Assembly: GCA_018970865.1 (NCBI GenBank)
Contig: JAGWVN010000018.1
Coordinates: 1-44,488 of the forward strand
DNA length: 44,488 bases
Direction: 5' to 3'
DNA from: Betaproteobacteria bacterium
GTDB lineage: Bacteria; Pseudomonadota; Gammaproteobacteria; Burkholderiales; Burkholderiaceae_E
Position 1 is the first letter of the stretch. Each line of letters begins with the position of its first letter. A model generated the notes under the pieces. The model did no database searches, had not been told where the DNA came from, and was given only the letters and a program-made list of their open reading frames with translations. The translations under genes were made by a program, and so were the position numbers. Positions 8,420 through 20,267 of this stretch are shown here, one piece after another.

Positions 8420-9466
8420 TCATTCCACCGAGATGGCGTTGTCGGCGACCACCTTGGCCCAGACCTTCGACTCCTCGTCGATGAACCGGGCGAAGTCAGC
8501 GGGCGAGCCGCCGGCCGGGGTGAGTCCGACATCGGTCAGGCGTTTGCGAAAGTCGTCGGCGGCCAGGATCTTCAGCGTCTCGGCCGAGATGCGCGCGATC
8601 ACCTCGGGTGGGGTGCCCTTGCGCGCAAGCACGCCGGTCCAGGAGTCGGCCAGGAAGCCCGGCAGCAGTTCCGAGACCGTGGGCACATCGGGCAGTGCGG
8701 CCAGGCGGCGGGCGCTGCTCACCGCCAGCGCGCGCAGCTTGCCAGCCTGGATCTGAGGAATGGTTGTGGTGCTGGCATCGAAGGACACCTCGACATTGCC
8801 GGCGATGACATCCTGCATGCCGCCGTCCCGGTAGGGCACATGAACCATGGTGGCGCCAACCGAGTTCAGGAATCGCACCATCGCCACATGGGTGCCCTGA
8901 CCGATCCCGTAGCTGGCGAAGTTCAGCTTGCCGGGCTTGTCCTTGGCCGCCCTGATCAGATCGGCCACGCTGCGGATCGGCGAGCTGGCTGGCACGATCA
9001 TCACCAGCGGCACCTCCGCCACCCGCGTGATCGGCACGAAGTCATCGGCCTTGTACGGCAGGTTGCGGTAGACGAAGGGGTTGATCGAGACGGTGTTCTG
9101 GGCGGTGTAGAGCAGGGTGTAGCCGTCGGCCGGGGCGCTGGCCGCGGCCTGGGCGCCGATGATCGTGGCTGCGCCCGGTCGGTTGTCGATCACCACCGGC
9201 TGGCCCAGTGCCCCCCGCAGCTTTTCGGCCCAGGCGCGGGCCACCACATCGGGCGAGGTGCCCGGCGGAAAGGGCACCACCACGCGGATCTGCCGCGTGG
9301 GGTAGGCGCCCTGCGCGCCGGCGGGGATGGGGGTAAGGCTGGCGCCGGCGCCCAACAGAGCGGCGCCCAGCGCCAGGATGCGGGTGGCATGGCGCCGACC
9401 GGCACTCCGCGGAAGCTCGGCCTCGGCCGGGTGGGTGTGGCTGGGGGATCGCTGCAGGACTGTCAT
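8420..9466 (-). CDS. Bug-family (tripartite tricarboxylate transporter) solute-binding protein
   Basis: A 348-residue periplasmic binding protein of the TctC/Bug family, very numerous in Burkholderiales. An N-terminal export signal of about 52 residues precedes QGAYPTRQIRVVVPFPPGTS, the typical first strand of mature Bug proteins. VIDNRPGA and the later GYTLLYT, VHVPYRDGG and LPDVPTVSE segments are family hallmarks. AGGAGA lies at a good distance from the ATG at 9464-9466. No TctA/TctB membrane subunits occur in the window, so this is an orphan binding protein. Its place between tetR and hyuA suggests that it binds the substrate, or a relative of it, handled by HyuA/HyuB. Ligand unknown. Confidence 0.9.
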   Translation of the reverse strand: MTVLQRSPSHTHPAEAELPRSAGRRHATRILALGAALLGAGASLTPIPAGAQGAYPTRQIRVVVPFPPGTSPDVVARAWAEKLRGALGQPVVIDNRPGAATIIGAQAAASAPADGYTLLYTAQNTVSINPFVYRNLPYKADDFVPITRVAEVPLVMIVPASSPIRSVADLIRAAKDKPGKLNFASYGIGQGTHVAMVRFLNSVGATMVHVPYRDGGMQDVIAGNVEVSFDASTTTIPQIQAGKLRALAVSSARRLAALPDVPTVSELLPGFLADSWTGVLARKGTPPEVIARISAETLKILAADDFRKRLTDVGLTPAGGSPADFARFIDEESKVWAKVVADNAISVE

Positions 9467-9526
9467 CGCTTGTCTCCTGGCGCCGGGCGCGCGCCGCTGG
9501 TTTTTCCGGGGGTGCGGGTCAGGACT

Positions 9527-10201
9527 TCACGATGGCGGCGCGCCCCGCGACGCGCGCATCAGCACCGGAGTGCTGGCCAGAAAGGCATCCACCTTCTGCC
9601 GGATCGCGGCATCGAGGTCTCTCGGGATTCGCTGATCGAAGATCCATTTGCGCACCCCGAGATAGAAGATCGCCGCGTGCAGGCTCCACACCAGTTCAAC
9701 CTCGGCGTCGAGCATGGCCGCGTCGCGTGGCGCCGGGATATCGAAGGCATGGCGGACCTCGGCCAGCACCGGCTCGAAGACCCGGCTGCGCATCCGGCGC
9801 AGGTACTTTCCGTACAGGCCACCGGCGGCGAGACCGTCGAACACCAGGATGCGGGTCCAGGATGCCTGCAGCTGCACGCGGGCGTATTCCCCGTAGAAGC
9901 GCAGCAGACGCTCGCGCAGCGGCACCGTGCGGTCGGTGAGTCCGGCCTGCCACTGCGGCTCCCAGCGAAAGACTTCGGCGTAGACCCGTTCGATCAGGGC
10001 CTGCTTGCTCGGGAAGTAGCGGTAGAGCAGGGGCTGGGTGATGCCGAGCTGCCGGGCGAGTTCGCGGGTGCTGCCAGCAAATCCGTGCTGGGTGAAGTGC
10101 TCGATGGCCTTGTCGAGGATCTGTCGTTCCCGATCGGCCGGCGCCAGCCGGCGGCGTGGTGCGTCGGGTGCCTGCGACACGGCGGTGGGCTTGACGGCCA
10201 T
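9527..10201 (-). CDS. TetR/AcrR-family transcriptional regulator
   Basis: A 224-residue regulator. The DNA-binding helix-turn-helix is at about residues 22-68 (GFAGSTRELARQLGITQPLL, then YRYFPSKQALIERVY). The C-terminal ligand-binding region resembles the TetR subgroup that ends with a WIFDQRIPRDLD-like segment. It is the first gene of the minus-strand set tetR-bug-hyuA-hyuB, 60 bases before bug. A perfect 6-2-6 dyad (10227-10240) lies just upstream of its start, so autorepression of the whole operon is likely. The ATG at 10199-10201 lacks a recognisable Shine-Dalgarno sequence, suggesting modest expression. The inducing ligand is unknown, perhaps a ketone or other substrate of the HyuAB enzyme. 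Confidence 0.88.
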   Translation of the reverse strand: MAVKPTAVSQAPDAPRRRLAPADRERQILDKAIEHFTQHGFAGSTRELARQLGITQPLLYRYFPSKQALIERVYAEVFRWEPQWQAGLTDRTVPLRERLLRFYGEYARVQLQASWTRILVFDGLAAGGLYGKYLRRMRSRVFEPVLAEVRHAFDIPAPRDAAMLDAEVELVWSLHAAIFYLGVRKWIFDQRIPRDLDAAIRQKVDAFLASTPVLMRASRGAPPS

Positions 10202-10226
10202 GGAGAGCAGCAGCGGTGACTGTTGA

Positions 10227-10240
10227 TGATCAAATGATCA
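10227..10240. promoter_or_regulatory. Candidate TetR operator
   Basis: TGATCA at 10227-10232 and again at 10235-10240, separated by AA, make a 14-base dyad in an A/T-rich island 26-39 bases upstream of the tetR start. The size, symmetry and position fit a TetR-family operator covering the promoter of tetR-bug-hyuA-hyuB. Binding is inferred, not shown. Confidence 0.5.
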
Positions 10241-10377
10241 ATTAAGACAAGCATCATGGAGCAGGCTTCAGGCTGTCAAGCCCCTGACCGGTAGCACGCC
10301 CGGGTGCCGCCCGGACGCCGTGCCGCGACAGCCCGATCCGGAAGCCGCCGCAAGGTTGAGCCGCCGGGGGGGATGTG

Positions 10378-10406
10378 TTGTCCGGCGCCCGGATGCGCCG
10401 TACCAT
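10378..10406 (+). promoter_or_regulatory. Sigma-70-type promoter for the two-binding-protein/kinase operon
   Basis: TTGTCC (-35) at 10378-10383 and TACCAT (-10) at 10401-10406 are separated by exactly 17 bases. Initiation is predicted near 10413, giving a leader of about 27 bases before the GTG start at 10440. Nothing else in 10202-10439 looks coding. Prediction from consensus only. Confidence 0.55.
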
Positions 10407-10439
10407 CGGGCAGCCCCTGGTTCCCACTGGAGAACACCC

Positions 10440-11816
10440 GTGAATGCCTCTCCGAAGCCTGCGGAACCTGCCGACGGTCCGCACGCCCCCGACGCCGCCA
10501 CCCGCCGGGGCTTCATCCGGGCCACCGGCTCGGTCGGCGTGGCCGCCTCGGTGGGCCTGCCGGGTCGCGGCGCTGCCCAGGCCCGTCGCAAGACCCTGAA
10601 GATCATGCAGTGGAACCACTTCGTGCCGGCCTTCGACGAATGGTTCAACAAGAAGTTCGTGGTCGAGTGGGGCGAGAAGAACGACACCGAGGTGATCGTC
10701 ACCAATGTCGGCATGACCAGCATCGAGAGCCGCGCCGAGGCCGAGATCGCCAAGAAGCTGGGTCATGACCTGTGCATGTTCCTGAGCCCCCCGGCGTCCT
10801 ATGAAGACCATGTGATCGATCACAAGGACATCTACGCCGAGTGCGAGCGCCGGTTCGGCAAGCCCCTGGACATCGCCATCCGCAGCACCTTCAACCCCAC
10901 CACGAAGAAGTACTTCGGCTTCTCCGACAGCTATGTGCCCGACCCGGTCAACTTCCGGAAGGATCTCTGGGACGAGGTCGGTGTCAGGCCCGACAGCTGG
11001 GATGCCATCCGCGAGGGCGGGCGACGCATCAAGGACAGGCATGGCATCCCGGTGGGCATCGGCATGTCCAACGAGCTGGACAGCAGCATGGCGCTGCGCT
11101 CCATCCTGCTGGCGTTCGGCGCCGGCGTGCAGGACGCTGACGGCCGGCCCAGCCTGAAGTCGCGCAACACCCTCGAGGCCCTGAAGTACGGCCGCGCGCT
11201 CTTCACCGAGGCCATGACCGACGAGGTCTTCTCGTGGGATGCCTCCTCCAACAACCGCCAGATGCTGGCGGGCAAGGGTTCGCTCACGCTGAACGCCATC
11301 TCGGTCACCCGCACCGGCGAGAACGAGAAGATACCCGTGGCCAGCCGCATCGCGCTGGGCCGCCCGGCCCGCGGTCCGGCGGCGGCGGTGGGCGTCATGC
11401 ACCTGATGAACGCCTACGCCATCTGGAAGTTCGCCCGCAACATCGAGGGCGCCAAGAAATTCCTGGTCGATCTGGCCGGGGCCTCGCGCAGCGCCTTTCT
11501 CGCCAGCGAGTTCTACAACTTTCCCACCTACCCGCAGCTGGTGCCCGATCTGCAGCAGCTCATCGCCCGCGACGCGAAGGCCCAGCCGCCCGACAAGTAC
11601 GCGATCTTCTCCGATGCCGACAAGTGGACCGTGGGCGTGGGCCACCCGGGCTATGCCAACGGCGCGATCGACGAGATCTGGAAAGCCTGGCTGGTTCCCA
11701 AGATGTTCGCCGATGTGGCCTCCAGCCGCATGACGCCCGAGGCCGCGCTCGACATGTATTCGGCGCAGGTCAACGAGATCTTCGCGCGCTGGCGGGCGCG
11801 CCGGAAGGTCGCCTGA
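10440..11816 (+). CDS. Tat-exported extracellular solute-binding protein (family 1)
   Basis: A 458-residue family 1 solute-binding protein of the maltose-binding-protein fold. I chose the GTG at 10440 because GGAGA at 10429-10433 sits six bases upstream. The N-terminus carries a twin-arginine signal (TRRGFIRATGSVGVAAS), so the protein is probably exported folded. The mature part starts near KTLKIMQWNHFVPAFDEWF. Residues around FGFSDSYVPDPVNFRKDLWD and the GIPVGIGMSNELDSS segment fit the sugar/polyamine-binding superfamily. The gene shares one base with the next binding-protein gene (TGATG), and a hybrid histidine kinase follows. No ABC permease or ATPase is present. I infer a sensory rather than a transport role. 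Ligand unknown. Confidence 0.85.
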   Translation: MNASPKPAEPADGPHAPDAATRRGFIRATGSVGVAASVGLPGRGAAQARRKTLKIMQWNHFVPAFDEWFNKKFVVEWGEKNDTEVIVTNVGMTSIESRAEAEIAKKLGHDLCMFLSPPASYEDHVIDHKDIYAECERRFGKPLDIAIRSTFNPTTKKYFGFSDSYVPDPVNFRKDLWDEVGVRPDSWDAIREGGRRIKDRHGIPVGIGMSNELDSSMALRSILLAFGAGVQDADGRPSLKSRNTLEALKYGRALFTEAMTDEVFSWDASSNNRQMLAGKGSLTLNAISVTRTGENEKIPVASRIALGRPARGPAAAVGVMHLMNAYAIWKFARNIEGAKKFLVDLAGASRSAFLASEFYNFPTYPQLVPDLQQLIARDAKAQPPDKYAIFSDADKWTVGVGHPGYANGAIDEIWKAWLVPKMFADVASSRMTPEAALDMYSAQVNEIFARWRARRKVA

Positions 11817-12937
11817 TGACCGGCGCGCGCAGGTCCCTGATGCAGGCCGGCGCGCTGCTCGGCGCGTCGTCGCTGGGCGCACCCTGGGTGGCTCGCGCCA
11901 CGCATGTGCGCAAGCGCATCTTCATCGTCAGCAGCTATCACAAGGCCTACCTGTGGTCGCAGTCCACCCAGCGCGGGGTGAGCGCCGCGCTGCGCAAGCT
12001 GGGCTATCTCGAGAACGACGAGCAGGTGCGGCAGCTCGAGCGCAACGACAGCATCGAGACCGCGCGGGTGGTCATCCGCAAGGACTGGATGGACACCAAG
12101 CGGCGCGACAAGCCGCCCGAGATGGCCAACGCCACCACCCGGATCATGGCTGCCATCAAGGCCTTCAAGCCCGACCTGGTCATGGTGGGCGACGACAACG
12201 CCGCCAGGTACATCGGCGGGCAACTGCTCGACACCCCCACGCCGGTGGTGTTCTGGGGCATCAACGGGCTGCCCCTGAAGTACGGGCTGGTCGACAACAT
12301 GGACGCGCCCGGCCGCAATGTCACCGGGGTGTGGCAATCGGGCTACCACAAGGAGAGCCTCGACCTGCTCAAGCGCCTGGTGCCGGCTGCGCGCACCTTC
12401 GCGATCCTGGCCTGCGATTCCGAGTCGTCCCGACCCAACGCCAAGATGATCGAGCAGCTCGCGCAGCGCGGCAGCCTGCCCCTGAAGCTCACCGACCGGG
12501 TGCTCACCAACTCGCTCGACGAGTTCAAGTCGCGCGCCGTCGAGCTCTCCAAGAAGGTTGATGCCTTCGTGGTGCTCAATCACGACACCTTGCGCGACGC
12601 CCGCGGCAATCATGTCGACATGCTCGATGTCGGCCGGTGGTACCTGAACACCATCCGCATTCCCGAGGCCTCCCACGAGGACCAGTTCGTCTACGAGGGC
12701 ATGCTGCTCACCGCCAATGATTCCGGCTACAACCAGGGCTATCTGGCCTTCGAGATGGCGCATGCCATCCTCGAGCGCGGACTGAGCCCGGCGCGCATGG
12801 CGGTGCGCACCCCCGAGCGCGGCCCCTACCTGGTCAATCGCAACCGGGCCCGCCAGCTCGGCATCCGGCTCGATGACGCGATGTACCTGATCGACGAGGT
12901 GGTCGAGACCTCGGCCGCGCTCAAGGCCCGCGGATGA
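11816..12937 (+). CDS. ABC transporter substrate-binding protein (ABC_sub_bind type) with Tat-like signal
   Basis: A 373-residue periplasmic binding protein. It begins MTGARRSLMQAGALLGASSL, a twin-arginine-like signal, and the mature part opens with RKRIFIVSSYHKAYLWSQST. The alternating beta/alpha pattern with DLVMVGDDNAARYIGG and PVVFWGINGLPLKYG matches the ABC_sub_bind (type I periplasmic binding) family, which includes sensor partners as well as transport components. The ATG at 11816 overlaps the preceding stop (TGATG), so the two binding proteins are translationally coupled. The hybrid kinase starts 33 bases after its stop. With no permease nearby, the two binding proteins probably present ligand to the kinase, as LuxP and TorT do for theirs. 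This link is inferred. Confidence 0.85.
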   Translation: MTGARRSLMQAGALLGASSLGAPWVARATHVRKRIFIVSSYHKAYLWSQSTQRGVSAALRKLGYLENDEQVRQLERNDSIETARVVIRKDWMDTKRRDKPPEMANATTRIMAAIKAFKPDLVMVGDDNAARYIGGQLLDTPTPVVFWGINGLPLKYGLVDNMDAPGRNVTGVWQSGYHKESLDLLKRLVPAARTFAILACDSESSRPNAKMIEQLAQRGSLPLKLTDRVLTNSLDEFKSRAVELSKKVDAFVVLNHDTLRDARGNHVDMLDVGRWYLNTIRIPEASHEDQFVYEGMLLTANDSGYNQGYLAFEMAHAILERGLSPARMAVRTPERGPYLVNRNRARQLGIRLDDAMYLIDEVVETSAALKARG

Positions 12938-12970
12938 GCCGGCGCGTTGCCGCCGCCGGGCGCTGACCCG

Positions 12971-16611
<3,641 letters not shown>

Positions 16612-16615
<4 letters not shown>

Positions 16616-17088
16616 ACCCCGCCGACCCCGGTGCCGCTGCCGGCCCGAGCGCGGGACCGACTGCGGGGCGCCCCCCCTGCGTGCTGGTGGTGGACGACCA
16701 GCCCCTGAACATCCAGGCGCTCTACCGGGCTCTTGCGCCCGATCACCAGGTGCTGGTGGCCACGCACGGCGCCAAGGCCATCGCGATCTGCCGCGAATCG
16801 CATCCCGACATCGTGCTGCTCGATGTGGTCATGCCCGAGATGGATGGCTACCAGGTCATCCGCGTCCTGAAGAGTGACCCGGACACGGCGGACATCCCGG
16901 TGATCTTCGTGACCGCGCGCGATGCCGCCGAGGACGAGACCCGCGGCCTGTCGCTGGGCGCCGCCGATTTCGTCGGCAAGCCGATCAATCCGGCGGTGCT
17001 GCGGGCACGGGTAAGCACCCATGTCGAACTCGCTCGGCTGCGGGCGCTGCTGGCGGGTCGGGCGGGCAGCTCTGATCGACGGGTCTGA
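16612..17088 (+). CDS. Single-domain response regulator (REC only)
   Basis: A 158-residue protein with one receiver domain ([18 protein letters not shown]; the phosphoacceptor Asp is in [13 protein letters not shown]; the conserved Lys is in FVGKPINP). A short Pro/Gly/Ala-rich N-terminus and a C-terminal helix flank it. No DNA-binding or enzymatic output domain is present, so it is either a phosphate shuttle or sink for the HPt of the upstream kinase, or a CheY-like effector that binds another protein. The ATG lies inside the kinase stop (ATGA), so equimolar production is likely. It ends the operon that starts with the two binding proteins. The final output is not visible here; the nearby diguanylate cyclase has no REC domain. 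Confidence 0.9.
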
Positions 17089-17167
17089 GAGCGGGCCTCT
17101 GCCGCCGCATGGCATCGGCGGATCTGCCGCAGGCGGTTTTCGGGCTCTTGCGCGCGGCAATCCTGTC

Positions 17168-17173
17168 TATAGT
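17168..17173 (+). promoter_or_regulatory. Candidate -10 element for the SIMPL-domain gene
   Basis: TATAGT at 17168-17173 is a good -10 hexamer 51 bases before the ATG at 17224. The -35 is poor: the best matches are around CTCTTG, 17 bases upstream. Ends of bacterial operons often restart like this, but the call rests on one hexamer. Confidence 0.4.
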
Positions 17174-17223
17174 GGCTGCTGCCTGGGCCTGCGAACACGC
17201 CCTTTCCGTCGAGGAGACCTGCC

Positions 17224-17916
17224 ATGCCATTCCTGCTGCGCCGTGCCGCCCTGGCCGTCGGCATCGCCCTGTGCCTGCCCGTCACTGCCGCGCTTGCCGG
17301 TCCCACGCTCACCCTGTCGGCCGAAGCGCGGTCGCGGGTGCCCAACGACGAAATGATCGTCACCATGGCCGTGGAGCGCGAGGGCGCCCAGCCCGGCCAG
17401 CCCAACGATCAGGTCAATCGGGAACTGGCCGATGCGATCGACCGCGCCCGCAAGCTGCCGGGCGTGCAGGCGCGGCTGGGTCAGGTCTGGACCCAGACCG
17501 TTCAGAACAGTCAGGGGCGGATCACCGGCTACCGGGTGCGCGGCGAGGTGGTGCTCGAATCACGCCACTTCGGCGATCTCGGCCAGCTGGTCGGTGCGCT
17601 GGGCGCCCGGCTGCAGATGGCGGGTGTGGGTTTCCAGGTGTCCGCCCAGCGCCGGGAGGAGGAGCGGGCGCGTCTCATCGATCAGGCGGCAGCGGCCTTC
17701 CGCGCCAAGGCCCAGGCGGCCGCGCGCGCCTTCGGGATGAACGGCTACGAGCTGCGCTCGGTGGCGCTGCAGGACGGCGTCGGCCCGCAGCCGCGATACC
17801 AGCCGGCGCCGATGGCCCTCGCCGATGGCGTTCGCGCTGCGGCGGCGCCGATGCCGGTGGAGGGCGGCGACAGCGAGATCGTGGTGGGGCTCTCCGGGAG
17901 CGTGGAGTTGCGCTGA
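17224..17916 (+). CDS. SIMPL domain-containing exported protein (DUF541)
   Basis: A 230-residue periplasmic or outer-membrane-associated protein. A Sec signal peptide of about 25 residues (LLRRAALAVGIALCLPVTAA, cut near ALAG) precedes a SIMPL/DUF541 domain: TLTLSAEARSRVPNDEMIV, then TGYRVRGEVVLESRHFGDL and a helical QAAAAFRAKAQAAARAFGM segment. The length is normal for the family. GAGGAG precedes the ATG at a proper distance. Family members have been linked to oxidative-stress tolerance and envelope roles, but the molecular function is not known. It stands alone between the response regulator (135-base gap with its own -10) and a convergent psiE-like gene. Confidence 0.85.
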   Translation: MPFLLRRAALAVGIALCLPVTAALAGPTLTLSAEARSRVPNDEMIVTMAVEREGAQPGQPNDQVNRELADAIDRARKLPGVQARLGQVWTQTVQNSQGRITGYRVRGEVVLESRHFGDLGQLVGALGARLQMAGVGFQVSAQRREEERARLIDQAAAAFRAKAQAAARAFGMNGYELRSVALQDGVGPQPRYQPAPMALADGVRAAAAPMPVEGGDSEIVVGLSGSVELR

Positions 17917-17950
17917 GGCCTCTCTCGTGGCCTGAGCCGACGATGGGCCC

Positions 17951-18313
17951 TCAGCCCTCGTCCTGCCGTATGCGGCTGACCACGAAGCCGGCGATCGCGA
18001 TCAGCAGGATGGCGCCACTCTCGTAGAGCAGGATGGAGGGGTCGGTGTCCTTGCCCTGCAGGATGATCAGCCGGCTGAGCGCCGTGATCGCGATGAAGAG
18101 CGGGATGGTGATGGGAATGCGCCGGCTGCTGTAGAAGGCCCCGAGCATGCCGAGCACCTCGGCATAGATGAACATCAGCAGGAGATCCTTGAGTTCGACC
18201 TTGAGCAGGGCGACGAGCATCGCCACCTCCTGCACCATGGCGACGACCGTGAAGCAGGCGATCAGTGCGAGAAAGACTTTCTCGATGAACTCGATGCTGC
18301 GCTTGATGTCCAT
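17951..18313 (-). CDS. PsiE-family (phosphate-starvation-inducible) inner-membrane protein
   Basis: A 120-residue protein with four hydrophobic segments at about residues 11-37, 43-60, 68-85 and 95-113. The pattern IEKVFLALIACFTVVAMVQE, then LLLMFIYAEVLGMLGAFY and RLIILQGKD, is characteristic of the PsiE family. PsiE function is unknown; in enterics the gene responds to phosphate starvation and cAMP-CRP. I took the ATG at 18311-18313 (MDIKRSIEFIEKVF) because sequence upstream has no membrane-protein character. It converges with the SIMPL gene (34-base gap), and the diguanylate cyclase gene lies 115 bases upstream on the same strand. That 115-base gap shows nothing clear. Confidence 0.85.
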   Translation of the reverse strand: MDIKRSIEFIEKVFLALIACFTVVAMVQEVAMLVALLKVELKDLLLMFIYAEVLGMLGAFYSSRRIPITIPLFIAITALSRLIILQGKDTDPSILLYESGAILLIAIAGFVVSRIRQDEG

Positions 18314-18428
18314 GGGCGGCTCCGATGGGTTCCCGGATGAGGGGTCGGCGTAGTGTGCGGCAACTCGCGGCCGTGGAGGGAATAGCCCGCAATGTCCGGC
18401 GCGGCCAGCGCTGCCCGCGGCACGGGCG

Positions 18429-20267
18429 TCAGTCTCCGGCGGCACCGTTCGCTGAGGCGCCGCCCTCGCCACCGAAGATGACCCAGCGGTTGCGGCCGCT
18501 GCGCTTGGCGGCATACATGGCCTGATCGGCCCGCAGCAGCAGGGCGGTCGCATCCCGGCCGTGGTCCGGGTAGAGCGTGATGCCCAGGCTGCAGCCGACT
18601 TCCACCACGGGCGCGTCGGGCGCATCGCCGAGCTTGCAGGGCTGGGCGACCTGCGCGAGCACCTTGCGGGCCAGCATCCCGACATGGGCGCGGTCTTCCA
18701 GGGTGGAGAGCAGCAGCACGAATTCATCGCCGCCCAATCGGGACACCGTATCGGACTTTCTCAGCGCCGCAAGCAGACGCTCGGCAACGACCTTCAGGAG
18801 AAGATCACCCGCTTCATGGCCATGGGTGTCGTTGATGGTCTTGAAGTGATCCAGGTCCAGGAAGGCCACGGCGAACAGCCCGCCCTCGCGGGCATGGTGG
18901 GCGCATAGCCGTTCCAGCCGGTCGTTGAGGAGCACCCGGTTGGGCAGGCCGGTGAGGGCGTCATGCTCGGCGAAATGGCTGCGCGCGGCGAGTTGCTTCT
19001 TCTCCGTCACATCCTCCACCACGGCGAGTTGCCGCTGGGTCCGGCCTTCGCCATCGAGCTCCCAGATCGCGGACACCACCACATCGATGACACGGCCGTC
19101 GGCTCTCACCATCTGGAGGTCGGGCAGGGTCGCGCTGCCGATCCAGGGCTTGCGAGGGTCCGCCCAGCGGGTGAAGGCCTGCGCGGACTCCGGCGTGAGA
19201 AAGTCGGTGATCGGGCGGCCCTCCACCTGCCCCGTGGCATATCCCAGGGTGGACAGCCACAGCTGGCTGACATCGATGACGCGCCCGCGGTCGTCCAGCG
19301 AATGCAGCATCGCCGGCGTCTGCGTGTACAGGGAGCGCAGCCGGGCTTCGCTGTCGCTCAGGCGAAGCAGCGTTTCGCGGCGGCTGTCCACGGTGGCGGC
19401 CAGGAAGATGCCCGGCAGCAGCGTGGCCAGCACCGCACCGTAGTACAGGCTGTCGGCCCACCACCCTGCCGACGGGGGCAGCAGCAGGATGCCCGAGCCG
19501 ATGAGCACGCTGATGGCGAGCGCCACCAGCAAGGTGCCCAGGGTGCACAGCAGCAGGCCGCCGATGGCAGCGAGACCGCCCAGCGCCATGGCGATCACCA
19601 CGAAGGGTTGTGGCAGGGTGCTTGCCGCCACCAGCGTGATCGCCAGCGCCAGCAGCAAAAGCCCCTGGTTCCTGGGATCGAGCAGCGCCCCCAGCACGCG
19701 CCGACCACCCAGAAGCCAGACCGAAAGGCTCAGCGGGAGCATCGCCACGCTGCCGATCAGGCTGCCGGCCAGCCAGGTGGCCCACACCCTGGCGAACTCG
19801 CCGGGCATGGCCACCACCGCCGCGCCGATCACGGCGCCGAGCAGCGCCGGCACCAGAACCCCCAGGCAATACAGCTTCATCAGACGGCCTGGGTGTGCGA
19901 GGTCTTGCACCTGCACCCCGGCTCCGGTCAGAAGCACCGCCCCCAGGAGCATCTCCAGGCAGTTGCCCGGCACGAAGGCAGCGGCGGATCGCCAGGCCGC
20001 GGCATCCAGGCCTGCGGCGGGCAGACCGACCCCGACATTGGCCAGCAGATTGGCCGCACCCAGCGCCGCGATCATCGCCAGCCAGCTCCGCCGCGGAAGC
20101 GCCAGGAGCGCAACCACCCCCATCGCGTTGGCGAACCAGAGCGTGGCGATCTGCCCCGGTCGGGCTGCGAGCAGCAGGGACAGCACCGACAGCAGGCCGT
20201 AGACCAGCCCCATGCCCGCGATCCAGGCAGCGGACCGCGGAGCGCTCGCGGCCGGCTCAGGCTTCAT
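18429..20267 (-). CDS. Diguanylate cyclase with MASE1-like membrane sensor and PAS domain
   Basis: A 612-residue inner-membrane enzyme that should make cyclic di-GMP. Residues about 10-300 hold eight or so hydrophobic helices of a MASE1-like integral sensor (IATLWFANAMGVVALLALP; AAALGAANLLANVG). A PAS domain follows at about 320-440 (PAMLHSLDDRGRVIDVSQLW), then GGDEF at about 450-600. The active site is the canonical GGDEF at 512-516, and an inhibitory I-site RKSD sits at 503-506, exactly five residues upstream, so product inhibition is expected. There is no EAL domain. The ATG at 20265-20267 overlaps the stop of the binding-protein gene upstream (ATGA). That coupling suggests that the binding protein feeds the cyclase; this is inferred. 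Confidence 0.9.
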   Translation of the reverse strand: MKPEPAASAPRSAAWIAGMGLVYGLLSVLSLLLAARPGQIATLWFANAMGVVALLALPRRSWLAMIAALGAANLLANVGVGLPAAGLDAAAWRSAAAFVPGNCLEMLLGAVLLTGAGVQVQDLAHPGRLMKLYCLGVLVPALLGAVIGAAVVAMPGEFARVWATWLAGSLIGSVAMLPLSLSVWLLGGRRVLGALLDPRNQGLLLLALAITLVAASTLPQPFVVIAMALGGLAAIGGLLLCTLGTLLVALAISVLIGSGILLLPPSAGWWADSLYYGAVLATLLPGIFLAATVDSRRETLLRLSDSEARLRSLYTQTPAMLHSLDDRGRVIDVSQLWLSTLGYATGQVEGRPITDFLTPESAQAFTRWADPRKPWIGSATLPDLQMVRADGRVIDVVVSAIWELDGEGRTQRQLAVVEDVTEKKQLAARSHFAEHDALTGLPNRVLLNDRLERLCAHHAREGGLFAVAFLDLDHFKTINDTHGHEAGDLLLKVVAERLLAALRKSDTVSRLGGDEFVLLLSTLEDRAHVGMLARKVLAQVAQPCKLGDAPDAPVVEVGCSLGITLYPDHGRDATALLLRADQAMYAAKRSGRNRWVIFGGEGGASANGAAGD

